Shown here: positions 24,724-34,392 of the stretch, one piece after another | Layout of the letters: each line of letters starts with the position of its first letter | Position numbering within the stretch: position 1 is the stretch's first letter | Source: Desulfosarcina alkanivorans | GTDB lineage: Bacteria > Desulfobacterota > Desulfobacteria > Desulfobacterales > Desulfosarcinaceae | Direction of reading: 5' to 3' | DNA: 64,000 bases | Assembly (NCBI RefSeq): GCF_009688945.1 | Contig: NZ_AP021874.1 | Location: forward strand, 2,728,001 to 2,792,000 | The notes under the pieces: model-generated | The model's input: only the letters and a program-made list of their open reading frames with translations | Told to the model about the DNA's origin: nothing | The model's database searches: none | Position numbers and translations under genes: made by a program

Positions 24724-26970
24724 TCAGGAGCGGAACCGGATCATTTTTACCGCCTCGTCCACCCAGTCCGAAATCAACCGTGACTGATCGCGGTGTGCCT
24801 TTGATTTTTTGAGGCGCTGAAAGATCTCCTCCCTGGTTTTGACGGCTTCCAGGGAGGGAATGCTCTCCATACTGCCGATATTGGCCAGGCCGCGTATGGC
24901 GATGCGCAAATTTTGCAGCAGGTGGGACATGAACCGATCGCTCTCCTTGAGAAAATAGAGGTCCGACTCCGGGCTGCCGTATTCGGTCACGGCGCTCCGC
25001 ATGATCGACTGTCCCACGGTCGTTTCCATCATGGACAGAAAAATGTATACTTCCCGCTCAAGACCCAGAAGCTCCTTCACGGTCAGGCGCTGTTTGCGTG
25101 TCTGGCCAAACTCCAGGGCTTCGCACAGGGATTGATGGATGGTCCGCGCCTTGTCGAAAAAGGCCTCCTGCTCCCGGTCCATGCGCCATGCGGCATACCT
25201 CGCCACCTCTTTGTCCAGCCCCCGTTTGTCTAAAAGAATATCCTCGGGCGTGATTTCGATATCGGCCAGGCTCTTATCGTATTCGTGCAGAATGAGGTTG
25301 GCCAGCATCAGGGCCTTGGCATCCGAGAACTGGATACGGCCTGAATCCTTGAGAAAGTCTTCAAGCAGAATTTTAAAGGCCCGCTTGGGCTGGTTCATCC
25401 GGCCGGTAAGCATTTGAAGGGAATTGAGAAAAGCAGTTCGATCTTCAGGAGCCACGACATCCTTGAGATGCCGCCACAAGAACTCAAAAATCTTTTTCTC
25501 GTATCGGGTAAACCGTGACAAGGCGGAGGCAAACGCCGATTTGATGAAGCGGCCCTTCTCATCGAAACACTGTTTCAAGGCATCAACCAGTTCGCGGGCT
25601 TCATCCATATCGATGCCAAAATCCTCGGACAGGATTTCAAAATCCCGTTCATCAAATCGAATGGTGCCGTGAACCATACCGGTCATCTTTTTCCGGGTTG
25701 ACGACCGCCCTTTGAAAAAAGAAACCATTTTATACAGCTGTCGGTGAACCGCCCCCAGGATCGTCCCGCTGTTGCCCACATTATCGTCTCCGGAACGGGA
25801 AACATAGAGGTTGTCGAACACGTCATCCCGGACCGTGTCCAGGCGTTTTTGCAGATTCGTCAGGACCTCCTGGCGGGCGTCCTCGCTTTTCGGTTTGCTG
25901 TCGATGGCCTGGAGCAGATGAGAGGAAAACCCCAGCCGCTCTTCCAAATGGTGAGAATTGATTTTCGGATAGTCATCGCCGTATACACTTTTGATCACCT
26001 TGGCGACCTTTTCGGGAGAGGCCTCGACACTGGCGATAATCCTCGCCACCTTGGCTTTTTCCATGGAGAAGTCTTTTTCGCTCTCTTCCCGCATGAGCCA
26101 GTCCATGTTATTGATCTCCATGGGCGGCCGGGTCAGCTGGGCACTGATTTTGGGCAGACCGAAAATGGCATTGTAGACGCTGGTAAACTGGCAGCCTTCT
26201 CCTGAGGCTTCTTTTTTTTGAATCCATGCATCCACCTTTGCGACCAGGTTGCGCATGGTTTGTGCGCCGAGCCGGTTCACGCCGGCCACCAGGGTCAAGT
26301 TGGCATTGAGGTCCCCCTTCTCATCGATCACCATGGGCACCACATTCGCTTTGCCGGTGCCCAGGACAATATCACGCTGGTTCTCGTGCGCACCGTAAAG
26401 GCGGCACAGGATGTGAAGACCGCGGTGCAGACGCCTCAGCGAATCGGGATCGCCTTTGGGGAGATTCAGGTTGAGGTTGTTGATGCCGCGATCGGAAAAA
26501 ATGCCGAATGCAGACAGCAGCTGGCTCATCAGGTGGGAAAGCAGGTGGCCGTGACGCTTGATCATGGCCGGAACGATATCCAGGTCCACCACCATGTTTC
26601 CAAAAATGATTTCGTAATCCATCCGTTCGGGGATATCCGTGTCCACCGAAAGGCCTCGATACCGGACCAGGATCCGTCCGGCCTCATGGGGCAGCTGGGA
26701 AAGTTTGGCCAGGGTGTCGGACAGTTGATCAAACGTCTGACGTTCCTCGCTCTGCCGGGCATCCGGGTCCATGCGTTCAAGGTAGCCGGCAATGTGGTGC
26801 ACGATCTCACACAGCAAAATCCGCCATACGTCCTGCTGTTTCTGCTCTTCAGCGAGGCTCTCGGCCATCATTTCCGCGGCCGAGCGTCCTTTTTTCTGGT
26901 CTTCGATCCCCTCTATCTGGGCAAAAAGCTGCTCGGCGGCATCGTCCAAATGTATCTGTTTTTCATCCAT
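24724..26970 (-). CDS. Large soluble protein of unknown function, divergent from PPDK-like dikinase
   Basis: About 748 residues, mostly alpha-helical and charged; no signal peptide or membrane segment and no family recognised. Recognisable features are an acidic/Gln-rich start (HLDDAAEQLFAQIEGIEDQKK) and a segment LNLNLPKGDPDSLRRLHRGLH near 195. A possible EF-hand-like acidic helix FGIDMDEARELVDAL lies near 490. The C-terminal part is long and helical. ATG 26970 has AGG at suitable spacing. It is divergent from the giant PPDK-like gene, with which it shares the intergenic region, and may be its partner or target. No function is assigned. Confidence 0.7.
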   Translation of the reverse strand: MDEKQIHLDDAAEQLFAQIEGIEDQKKGRSAAEMMAESLAEEQKQQDVWRILLCEIVHHIAGYLERMDPDARQSEERQTFDQLSDTLAKLSQLPHEAGRILVRYRGLSVDTDIPERMDYEIIFGNMVVDLDIVPAMIKRHGHLLSHLMSQLLSAFGIFSDRGINNLNLNLPKGDPDSLRRLHRGLHILCRLYGAHENQRDIVLGTGKANVVPMVIDEKGDLNANLTLVAGVNRLGAQTMRNLVAKVDAWIQKKEASGEGCQFTSVYNAIFGLPKISAQLTRPPMEINNMDWLMREESEKDFSMEKAKVARIIASVEASPEKVAKVIKSVYGDDYPKINSHHLEERLGFSSHLLQAIDSKPKSEDARQEVLTNLQKRLDTVRDDVFDNLYVSRSGDDNVGNSGTILGAVHRQLYKMVSFFKGRSSTRKKMTGMVHGTIRFDERDFEILSEDFGIDMDEARELVDALKQCFDEKGRFIKSAFASALSRFTRYEKKIFEFLWRHLKDVVAPEDRTAFLNSLQMLTGRMNQPKRAFKILLEDFLKDSGRIQFSDAKALMLANLILHEYDKSLADIEITPEDILLDKRGLDKEVARYAAWRMDREQEAFFDKARTIHQSLCEALEFGQTRKQRLTVKELLGLEREVYIFLSMMETTVGQSIMRSAVTEYGSPESDLYFLKESDRFMSHLLQNLRIAIRGLANIGSMESIPSLEAVKTREEIFQRLKKSKAHRDQSRLISDWVDEAVKMIRFRS

Positions 26971-27317
26971 GGCCATGACCTGTGTCGCGTGAAAAGTGAT
27001 TGTGACGGACCGGGGTGCGTTCATGCCGCCGCGGTGGCAGCATCATGCTCAACCACAACAGCAAAAGCGGGTCAACCCTATGATTCCAGAACGTATTTGT
27101 CCAATATCACAGTTTTGCAGAAACGGGAATCGAAAACCGGATGAGGCCCGCGGCGAATCGATCGCGGTGGTGCAGCCGGGAATCGACATCCGGGGGTTGG
27201 CCGCAGCGGGACCGGCAAAATGCCGCCATCCAGCCGACCGGCTTGAAATAGCGGCAGCCCTTTGGTAGTTTGGAAACCAACAGACAACCGGAACCATGAG
27301 GGGATCCTGCACTAAAA
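26971..27317. other. 347-bp divergent intergenic region
   Basis: Spacer between the divergent starts of the 748-residue unknown protein and the PPDK-like protein; it must hold both promoters. A small hairpin (GTTTGG/CCAAAC-like, near 27266-27282) is seen. No convincing -35/-10 pair, RNA gene or repeat was found, and neither start has a strong Shine-Dalgarno. Confidence 0.4.
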
Positions 27318-30300
27318 ATGACAATGATCAAGTCCAAAGCACTCGAAGTCAACCTGGCCAGCACCTATGTGGACGTCACCATCGATACCCGGTACGAAAG
27401 CATCCAGGCGGTCATGTCCCGCTACTACGGGTTGATGGAGGGCGTCAACACCTTCCTTCGGGAACTGAGCCATCCCTATCGCAACTGGCAGTTTATCGTG
27501 GGTGAGGCCAGAAGCTATGCACTGGATTACTTCCACCTGTTCCAGTCCCATCCCCGGGGCGTGGAGGCGGCCGAGGCCATGGTGGGCATATTTAATGAAG
27601 TCATCGCCGCGGATGTGGACGATGGCGTGCGCACCGATGCGGTGGACAACCTGCTCTTGTACCTGCAGCAGATCATCGGCGACTCCCGTGACCGGTTGCC
27701 GGATTTTCTGCCGGTGCTCGACGCGGCCTTCAGCGGGATACACGACACCCCGGACGATCATTTTTTCCTCTTTGTCAAAAGCTTTTATCCGATCAAGCGC
27801 ATCCTCCGGCTGCTGGGGGATCGCGGCGAAGGTGCCATCACCGACTATACGGTGTTCAATCACCTGCTGATCCGCACCTTCAAAGCGACCTACCATTTCT
27901 GGAGCGAAGTCAAGGACCCGTGGGACAGTTTTCAGGCGGCCGCCGGGCAGATTCAGGATCCGGAACCGGTTCGGGCCTGTTTTTCTGACATCTCCCATGA
28001 GGTTCTTCAGGCCCTGACGGACCACCTGCACCGGATCGAGAACCTTCAGCAAATGCACAGCCGGTCCGTATTCGATCAACTGCTGACCCTCACGGATTTC
28101 AGCGCAATCGTGGAGCGCTACCGGAAAATACCCCAGATGCTCATGGAGGCCGGTGCCGGCATCGGCCAGGGGCACCAGTGGAAGGTGATTTCCCTTTTCC
28201 ATATCATGGGCATTTCCAGCCTGAACCTGATTCATGAAGAGGCCCTGCGCGACATCAACCGCACGGTGGGCTGGCTGATCGAAAATGAAAGCTACCGCAA
28301 CATCGGCGACCTGATCGAAAAAACCTTTTTTATCCTCAAGACCCAGACGGAGCAGTTCCCGGCCACGACCCTCACCTGCGTTCTCAACATGGGCCAGGCG
28401 GTCTACCAGACCGATGCCATCGACCTGGTGAACTTTTTTATCGATCGGGTGGTGGATCTGGGTTTTCAGACGCCCATGCTTGGCGGGGTGGACAACGATT
28501 GGCAGATCCAGGTCAATTCAGCCCACCTGCAGAATATCCGCACCTGGCTGGAGCTGGTGGAGTGCAAGCCCAAATGGTCATCCCGGCTGCTCTCCAGCCT
28601 GATTATCAAACTCTCACTGTCAGGAATCTTCATCAAGGACACGGACCTGTTTCCCAGGGATATCACCCGATTTCTCAACAGCGAAATCGGACCGATCTAC
28701 AATCTCGCCAAACAACTGACCCGCCTGTTTCCGGCCTATTTCAACGATATCGGGGCAGAGGGCCTCTTGCGGGATATTTCCACCCGACTGGATGAAATCA
28801 CCCATCGGCGCGATATTCTCATCCATTTCCTTCGCAAGCAAAGCCACGTGGAGAGTTCCAACCGCATCATCCGGTTCATGGAAGCGGTGCTGCACTTCTG
28901 GAAAACCCGGGACAAGGCACCGCTGAAACCCTTCGTGCCCCCCTCCATCCATGCCCGGATCGAGACCCATGGCGAATACATTGACGGCGTCAACGCCCTG
29001 TTCGCCCACCTGGGCAACAAAGGCCTGGATCTTCCTGCAGAACTGCTCGTCGAGAAGGATGCGCGCATCCGCGTCCTGCTGACCGGGGCCTCCGGCGTCG
29101 ATCCCATCGATATCGAACGGGTGGCGCTGATCGCCGCCTTTTATAAACTGCTTTACCACAAGTACCAGCTGGACCATAAATCGCTGCGCCACCACCTCGA
29201 GCAGCCGGACAGGGAATCTTTTCCGGACCTGGAGCGGCTGCGCGCCGCGCTGGACGAACCCGAACTCAAGCAACGCCTGTTCATGCTGATGGATTATCTG
29301 GAAGGGCTCAAAACGGTCATTCTCTCCGACGAGTCCTATGAAATCAGGGCGGACATCTACAAAAAACGCCACATCACCATCGACATCCCGTCCATGTACG
29401 GCAGCTATCACGAGCGCAAATTCGACGCCCTGGGGCTGACGTTCCGGATCGAATCCCTGATCAACGTACTCTTCGAAGAACTGGTGGACCAGATCAATCT
29501 TGGCCTGATCACCCGGGCCACCTTTCACGAAATTTATGAACGGCTGACCCTTTTCGACAAGGCCCTTCGCCTGGACGGGATCTATTCGGGCGAACTGGAA
29601 CGGCAGCTGGACCTGCTGGCCCATGCCCTGGAGGTAAGGGGATTCACCTTTACCCAGTACCTGGATATCTTCAAGGGGTTCGCCGTTGCCGTCAAAAATA
29701 TCATCAACGACTATTTCAACAATATTCACGGTCAGAACCTGACCCGCATTCTCGCCCACATGTCCACCGATCGAATCCTGGACAAATACCTGCCCCGGGA
29801 GGAGGCCGTGGACACGGAAAAACTCAAACACCGCGTATCCGAAATCTTTTTCCGCGACCGCATCGCCACATCCCTGGGGCTCCAGCAGCTGGACCTGTTT
29901 TTGACCCGCATTCTCAACACCCTGTTCCACCAGTCCAACATGCTCCCCAAAGACAAGCTCCATCTGCTGCTCAACTATGATTCCCAGCGAATCATGACCG
30001 GACTGGATCAGATCAACAACAGCGCCGTCGGCATCATCTACATGGGCAACAAGGGGCTCAACCTGCTGAAGCTGAAAAACCTGGGGATGCCGGTTCCCCC
30101 GGGATTCATCGTCACCACCGAGGCCTTTCGCTGCCGGGAGCTGATCGACGGGTTCGTACCGGTCAAAAAGAACTTCCGGCAGCAGGTCAGGCAGCACATC
30201 GCCCTGCTTCAGGAGATCACCGGCAAACGGTTTGGCGACCCGGCCAACCCCCTGCTTTTTTCGGTGCGCAGCGGTGCGTCCATTTCTCAACCCGGCATGA

Positions 30301-31502
30301 TGGAAACCTTTCTGGATGTGGGCATCAATGAAGAAATTGCAGCCGGTCTGGCCCACAGGATGGACAACCCGTGGTTTGCCTGGGACAACTATCGGCGATT
30401 CCTTCAGTGCTACGGCATGGCCTTCGGGTTGGAACGCGATGATTTTGACGCCATCATTGCCGACTTCAAGGTGCGGCTGGGCATTCCGTTGAAAAAGGGC
30501 TTCACCGGCGAGCAGATGAAGATGGTGGCCCTGGCCTACAAATCCCGGATCCAGGACGAAGGCGTCGAGATCCTGGAAGACCCGCTGGACCAGCTGTTCA
30601 TGACCATCAACGCGGTATTCTCTTCCTGGGAGTCCCCCCGGGCGAAGACCTACCGCAAGATCATGGGGATCTCCGATGACTGGGGCACCGCCGTCACCGT
30701 TCAGGAAATGGTCTTCGGCAACATTTCTCCCCAGGCGGGATCCGGTGTTTTCTTTACTCACAACCCCCGCTGGTCCGGCGACACCCTGAGCCCATGGGGC
30801 GACTTCACCCTGGAAAACCAGGGGGAGGACGTGGTGGCCGGCCTGGTGAGGACCCTGCCCATCTCGGTCAAACAGCAGGAGATCGAAATGCGGGATACGG
30901 ATATCACCCTGGAGACCCACTACCCGGAAATTTTTGCGGCCATCCGCAAATGGGCGGCCCGCCTTATCTATAAGAAGGGCTGGAGCCCCCAGGAGATGGA
31001 ATTCACCTTCGAAGGGGCTTCAGCCGACGACATCTACCTGCTCCAGACCCGGGACATGGCCATCCGGGAGCGCAAAGCCGTGCTGGCCTTCGACGTGGAC
31101 GACGATCCCAAAAACCGCTACCTGGGTCACGGCATCGGCGTCGCCGGCGGGGCCATGAGCGGCCGGGCCGTCTTTACCCTGGCGGAAATCGACCACTGGC
31201 GGGCCACCGAACCGGACACGGCCCTGATCCTCATGCGCGGCGACACGGTTCCCGACGACATCAAGGAGATTTATGCCGCCGACGGGGTCCTCACCGCCAG
31301 GGGCGGACTCACCAGCCACGCGTCGGTCGTGGCCCACCGGCTGGGGAAAACCTGCGTGGTCGGATGCGGCACCCTGGTGTGCAATGAGAAGGAAAAAACT
31401 GCCGCATTCGACCAGGTGGTCATCCGTTCAGGAGACCATATTAGCATTGACGGTCGTGAGGGATCGGTTTATCAAGGAGCCATGAAGATCAGAGAGACCT
31501 AA
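27318..31502 (+). CDS. PPDK-like dikinase: unknown N-terminus, ATP-grasp domain and phosphohistidine swivel domain
   Basis: 1394 residues. Residues 1-900 are helical with no recognised domain. From about 905 a PPDK-type ATP-grasp domain begins (GNKGLNLLKLKNLGMPVPPG, then VRSGASISQPGMMETFLDVG). It is followed by the mobile phosphohistidine domain with GGLTSHASVVAHRLGKTCVV (His1334). Known PPDK then has a 350-residue PEP/pyruvate TIM barrel; here the protein ends about 60 residues after the His. ATP could thus phosphorylate the His, but the final acceptor is not pyruvate within this chain. Related layouts occur in rifampin phosphotransferase and glucan water dikinase. Start 27318 or 27324. Confidence 0.85.
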   Translation: MTMIKSKALEVNLASTYVDVTIDTRYESIQAVMSRYYGLMEGVNTFLRELSHPYRNWQFIVGEARSYALDYFHLFQSHPRGVEAAEAMVGIFNEVIAADVDDGVRTDAVDNLLLYLQQIIGDSRDRLPDFLPVLDAAFSGIHDTPDDHFFLFVKSFYPIKRILRLLGDRGEGAITDYTVFNHLLIRTFKATYHFWSEVKDPWDSFQAAAGQIQDPEPVRACFSDISHEVLQALTDHLHRIENLQQMHSRSVFDQLLTLTDFSAIVERYRKIPQMLMEAGAGIGQGHQWKVISLFHIMGISSLNLIHEEALRDINRTVGWLIENESYRNIGDLIEKTFFILKTQTEQFPATTLTCVLNMGQAVYQTDAIDLVNFFIDRVVDLGFQTPMLGGVDNDWQIQVNSAHLQNIRTWLELVECKPKWSSRLLSSLIIKLSLSGIFIKDTDLFPRDITRFLNSEIGPIYNLAKQLTRLFPAYFNDIGAEGLLRDISTRLDEITHRRDILIHFLRKQSHVESSNRIIRFMEAVLHFWKTRDKAPLKPFVPPSIHARIETHGEYIDGVNALFAHLGNKGLDLPAELLVEKDARIRVLLTGASGVDPIDIERVALIAAFYKLLYHKYQLDHKSLRHHLEQPDRESFPDLERLRAALDEPELKQRLFMLMDYLEGLKTVILSDESYEIRADIYKKRHITIDIPSMYGSYHERKFDALGLTFRIESLINVLFEELVDQINLGLITRATFHEIYERLTLFDKALRLDGIYSGELERQLDLLAHALEVRGFTFTQYLDIFKGFAVAVKNIINDYFNNIHGQNLTRILAHMSTDRILDKYLPREEAVDTEKLKHRVSEIFFRDRIATSLGLQQLDLFLTRILNTLFHQSNMLPKDKLHLLLNYDSQRIMTGLDQINNSAVGIIYMGNKGLNLLKLKNLGMPVPPGFIVTTEAFRCRELIDGFVPVKKNFRQQVRQHIALLQEITGKRFGDPANPLLFSVRSGASISQPGMMETFLDVGINEEIAAGLAHRMDNPWFAWDNYRRFLQCYGMAFGLERDDFDAIIADFKVRLGIPLKKGFTGEQMKMVALAYKSRIQDEGVEILEDPLDQLFMTINAVFSSWESPRAKTYRKIMGISDDWGTAVTVQEMVFGNISPQAGSGVFFTHNPRWSGDTLSPWGDFTLENQGEDVVAGLVRTLPISVKQQEIEMRDTDITLETHYPEIFAAIRKWAARLIYKKGWSPQEMEFTFEGASADDIYLLQTRDMAIRERKAVLAFDVDDDPKNRYLGHGIGVAGGAMSGRAVFTLAEIDHWRATEPDTALILMRGDTVPDDIKEIYAADGVLTARGGLTSHASVVAHRLGKTCVVGCGTLVCNEKEKTAAFDQVVIRSGDHISIDGREGSVYQGAMKIRET

Positions 31503-31530
31503 TAAGCCTCCAATAGAATAAACAACAGAA

Positions 31531-31615
31531 TAATGCCATGAACGGTGCACAGGTGAATATCCGACATAGTGGTCCCGCCCGCATCGGCACACTTACCGTC
31601 TGGCATCACATTGGA
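31531..31615 (+). pseudogene. Decayed duplicate of the gap 5' end
   Basis: This stretch aligns without gaps, at a constant 266-bp offset, with 31797-31881, the start of gap. The best part (31579-31615 against 31845-31881) is identical at 33 of 37 bases, including CTTACCGTCTGGCATCA. It can even be read as a 31-codon frame (31538-31633) whose peptide ends RIGTLTVWHHIGG, against RIGKLTVWHHVGR in gap. The 58-residue membrane-protein gene starts inside its 3' end. A small duplication or insertion event most simply explains it. Confidence 0.7.
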
Positions 31616-31622
31616 GGCGTCA

Positions 31623-31799
31623 ATGAATCTTGAAATGATAGACCTAATTCGGGAAATCGGTGTACCCGGAGCCATCGTCGTGGGTGTTTATCTATTCGTA
31701 AGATGGATTATGAAGGAAATAATACCCTATTGCGAGATCGTCATCAAGTACCGCCCCCCTAAGCATGACGCAGAAACTACCACAGCAAAAGGAGAATAA
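31623..31799 (+). CDS. Small membrane protein, 58 residues
   Basis: Starts at ATG 31623 behind GGAGGCGTCA. It has one hydrophobic segment, IGVPGAIVVGVYLFVRWIM (about 10-28), followed by a short charged tail (PPKHDAETTTAKGE). No family was recognised; the layout recalls small YvrJ/holin-like membrane proteins, but that is only a resemblance. Its stop is 5 bp from the likely TTG start of gap, so it is probably cotranscribed with gap. It is bracketed by the two copies of the gap 5' sequence. Confidence 0.6.
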   Translation: MNLEMIDLIREIGVPGAIVVGVYLFVRWIMKEIIPYCEIVIKYRPPKHDAETTTAKGE

Positions 31800-31803
31800 T
31801 GCC

Positions 31804-33051
31804 TTGAATGAAGGACAGCTGAAGATCGGCATCAATGGCCTCGGCCGCATCGGCAAACTTACCGTCTGGCATCATGTCGGACGGCGCTATTTCAATGAGA
31901 TCGTGGTCAACATCGGCCGGCAGGCCGGCACCTCCCTGACAGACATCGCCCACTACCTGGAACGGGACTCGACCTATGGCGCCCTGCATACATACCTCCA
32001 TGGCCACCGGGCAGAGCCGGTGATCACCGACATCGATGAAAGCAGGGGGACCATGGTGGTCGACGGCATCACCGTGCGTTTTCTGAGGGTGGCCCGCACC
32101 CCCCGCGACATCGACTGGAAAGCGCAGGACGTGCGGATCGTGGTGGATACCACCGGGCAGTTTCTGGACCCGACCCTGCCCGCCGATCATCCCGGCGGAT
32201 CGTCCCGGGGGCACCTGGAGGCCGGTGCGGAAAAGGTGGTCGTTTCCGCCCCCTTCAAAATAAAGGGAGACGGGGTGCCCATGCCCGAGGATGCAATCAC
32301 CACGGTCATGGGCGTCAATGCCAACGACTACGACCCCAAACGCCACCGGATCATTTCCAACGCCTCGTGCACCACCACCTGCCTGGCCCACATGATGAAG
32401 CCCCTGATCAACGCCTTCGGGGCCAAACGGATCCTGTCGGCCTCCATGGCGACGGTTCATGCCGCCACCGGATCCCAGCAGGTGCTGGATCGCCTGCCCA
32501 AAGCCGGTAAAACCGACCTGAGAAAAAACCGGTCCATTTTGAACAATATCATCCTCACCTCCACCGGGGCGGCTAAAGCCCTGAGGCTGGTGATCCCCGA
32601 AATGGAGCACATCGGATTCATTGCCGAGTCGGTGCGGGTACCCGTCAGTGCCGGCTCCCTGATCATCCTTGTTCTCGGCATTCAGGAAAGCCCTTCCGAA
32701 GAACCGATCCGTCGCGGAATGATCAACAGCGTCTACGAGCAGGCCGCCCAGCTGGACCCCAACGGGTATCTCAAGTTTTCACAAAAGCAGAATGTCTCCG
32801 GAGACATTCTCGGTACGCCCCATGCCGCCACGGTCATCGAAGGGGATGAAACCCACACCCGGACGGCGGACCTGAGCCTGGATCTGGCCAGCGTCCCCGG
32901 TTTTCCCCGGGCGGTTCTCGACAGCCTCACGGATACGGTCGTTCGCGCACCGGTCACCCAGGCCGTCATCTATGGCTGGTACGACAACGAGATGGCCAGT
33001 TACGTAAACATGCTCGGCGACCGAACGGCAACCATCGCTGAGAACATGTAG
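31804..33051 (+). CDS. gap: Glyceraldehyde-3-phosphate dehydrogenase (extended form)
   Basis: 415 residues, some 80 longer than typical GAPDH. The NAD-binding INGLGRIGKLTVWHH replaces the usual NGFGRIGR, the catalytic loop SNASCTTTCLAHMMKPL carries Cys189, and ATVHAATGSQQVLDRLPK and YGWYDNEMASYVNML are standard phosphate-binding/C-terminal motifs. It oxidises glyceraldehyde 3-phosphate in glycolysis or gluconeogenesis. The start is probably TTG 31804: AAAGGAG lies nine bases before it and homology begins there; an ATG 39 bp upstream is possible. Its 5' sequence recurs at 31531-31615. Confidence 0.92.
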   Translation: MNEGQLKIGINGLGRIGKLTVWHHVGRRYFNEIVVNIGRQAGTSLTDIAHYLERDSTYGALHTYLHGHRAEPVITDIDESRGTMVVDGITVRFLRVARTPRDIDWKAQDVRIVVDTTGQFLDPTLPADHPGGSSRGHLEAGAEKVVVSAPFKIKGDGVPMPEDAITTVMGVNANDYDPKRHRIISNASCTTTCLAHMMKPLINAFGAKRILSASMATVHAATGSQQVLDRLPKAGKTDLRKNRSILNNIILTSTGAAKALRLVIPEMEHIGFIAESVRVPVSAGSLIILVLGIQESPSEEPIRRGMINSVYEQAAQLDPNGYLKFSQKQNVSGDILGTPHAATVIEGDETHTRTADLSLDLASVPGFPRAVLDSLTDTVVRAPVTQAVIYGWYDNEMASYVNMLGDRTATIAENM

Positions 33052-33301
33052 TTGAAAAAACCCGTGATCGGCCGGCTTGCACCCCAATGCGAACAGGCAT
33101 CAGATGGCAATCGCCGTGGCGCTCCTGCTGTCCGCAGGGAACCACCGCCGGATTGACGGCGGGAGAATAAAACCTCTCGGATGACAGCCATTCCCCGCAA
33201 CATTAGAACTTGACGATACCGCGACCGGAGACATATATTAACTGGCATACACGACATAATCATAACCTGCGGAATCGGGAAGCCCATGAAAGGGCGGTGT
33301 A

Positions 33302-33487
33302 ATGAGCGAAAATTCCGGACCGACAAAGGATGAATGCATCTGCACGGATATTCCCAAAGCCCTGTACGAACGTGTTGAAGACTATTGCAAATCCAGGGGA
33401 ATTGCCACCAGCGAGTTCATCTTCGATGCGATCAGCGAAAAGTTACTTTCCATTCACCGGGAGCGGCGGCGAAAGCCCAGGCTCTAA
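33302..33487 (+). CDS. Small ribbon-helix-helix-like protein
   Basis: 61 residues: an acidic Cys-containing start (KDECICTDIPKALYERVEDY) and GIATSEFIFDAISEKLLS, a strand-helix-helix pattern resembling CopG/MetJ-type DNA-binding proteins, then a very basic tail (HRERRRKPRL). A moderate SD (GGGCGG) precedes it. No toxin partner is adjacent. Probably a small DNA-binding regulator; assignment from pattern only. Confidence 0.5.
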   Translation: MSENSGPTKDECICTDIPKALYERVEDYCKSRGIATSEFIFDAISEKLLSIHRERRRKPRL

Positions 33488-33679
33488 AAGCCCGCCCGAC
33501 CGGGCCCCAGGGACCACCGGCCAACCCGAACCCAACGCCTGCAGATCACGTGTCGCTGAGACCGTTGCCAGTATCCTGCGTCATCACGTACGATCATATT
33601 CAGGTTCACCGTTTCGCCGATGAATGACCGGCGGGTGCGGTGCCCCTGGTTCTTCATCAGGACAGGAGGTGGAGACGTC

Positions 33680-34366
33680 ATGGCCATCCTTTCCCGGCCG
33701 GCGCTGGTCCTTGGCCTGTTTTCGATCCTGATGGCGGCCGGCTGCGCCGCCCTGCAGCTGGACACGTTCAGAAAACGGGCGGCCAGGGGCGACCACGACT
33801 GGATCGCCGCCCAGACCGTGGCGTGCACAGAGGACTCGGATGAATGCGGACAACTGCACCTGATCAAAGGGGATGCCTGCTTTCGCCTGGCCAGGGCCGG
33901 CAAGGCACCCGCTGACAACTTTGCCTGTGCCGCCCATGAACTGGACCGGGGCCTGAGCCTGATTCGCCACTGGAACGATCCCGCCGACCGGCGCCAGTTC
34001 CAGGAAAGCCTTTGCGAATCGCTGGCAAACATCCTGGACCTGCAATCCGGCGATACGGCAGCGCTGACGCAGGGCCGCTTCGAGGACGCGGCCAAGGCCC
34101 TTTTCCAGTTGGCTCCGGAGAGCGTTCCGGCCGTCTATTACCTGGCCAAGGCCCGTCTGCGGCAGGTGCAGTCCACACTGGCGGGCCTCAACCCCGCCAG
34201 CCGGGTGCCCGCCTGCAACCGCCTCAAACGGTCGCTCAACGGCGTCCTGTCGATGATGGAAAAGGCAGGCAACGCACCGCCGCCGGACTGGGAGCGGTTT
34301 GCCGACCGCTACCAGCGCCTTTCCTTCGATTTAGGGGTGACCATCAGTGCCGCCGGATGCCGGTAG
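33680..34366 (+). CDS. Lipoprotein of unknown function
   Basis: 228 residues from ATG 33680 (RBS AGGAGGTGG). Signal peptide with lipobox MAAGC (Cys22). The mature protein is helical, with possible TPR-like spacing: CGQLHLIKGDACFRLARAG, DNFACAAHELDRGLSLI and APESVPAVYYLAKARLRQV. Several cysteines (near 48, 57, 67, 82) may form disulfides. It is followed 26 bp later by a membrane protein gene and probably works with it at the envelope. No function assigned. Confidence 0.72.
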   Translation: MAILSRPALVLGLFSILMAAGCAALQLDTFRKRAARGDHDWIAAQTVACTEDSDECGQLHLIKGDACFRLARAGKAPADNFACAAHELDRGLSLIRHWNDPADRRQFQESLCESLANILDLQSGDTAALTQGRFEDAAKALFQLAPESVPAVYYLAKARLRQVQSTLAGLNPASRVPACNRLKRSLNGVLSMMEKAGNAPPPDWERFADRYQRLSFDLGVTISAAGCR

Positions 34367-34392
34367 CCGGCAGAAATTAAGGAGGGGGTGAC

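Noticed and set aside
28620..30920. 766-codon minus-strand open frame opposite the PPDK-like gene
   Set aside because: Mirror of the coding frame; no domain or start signal, composition typical of antisense translation.
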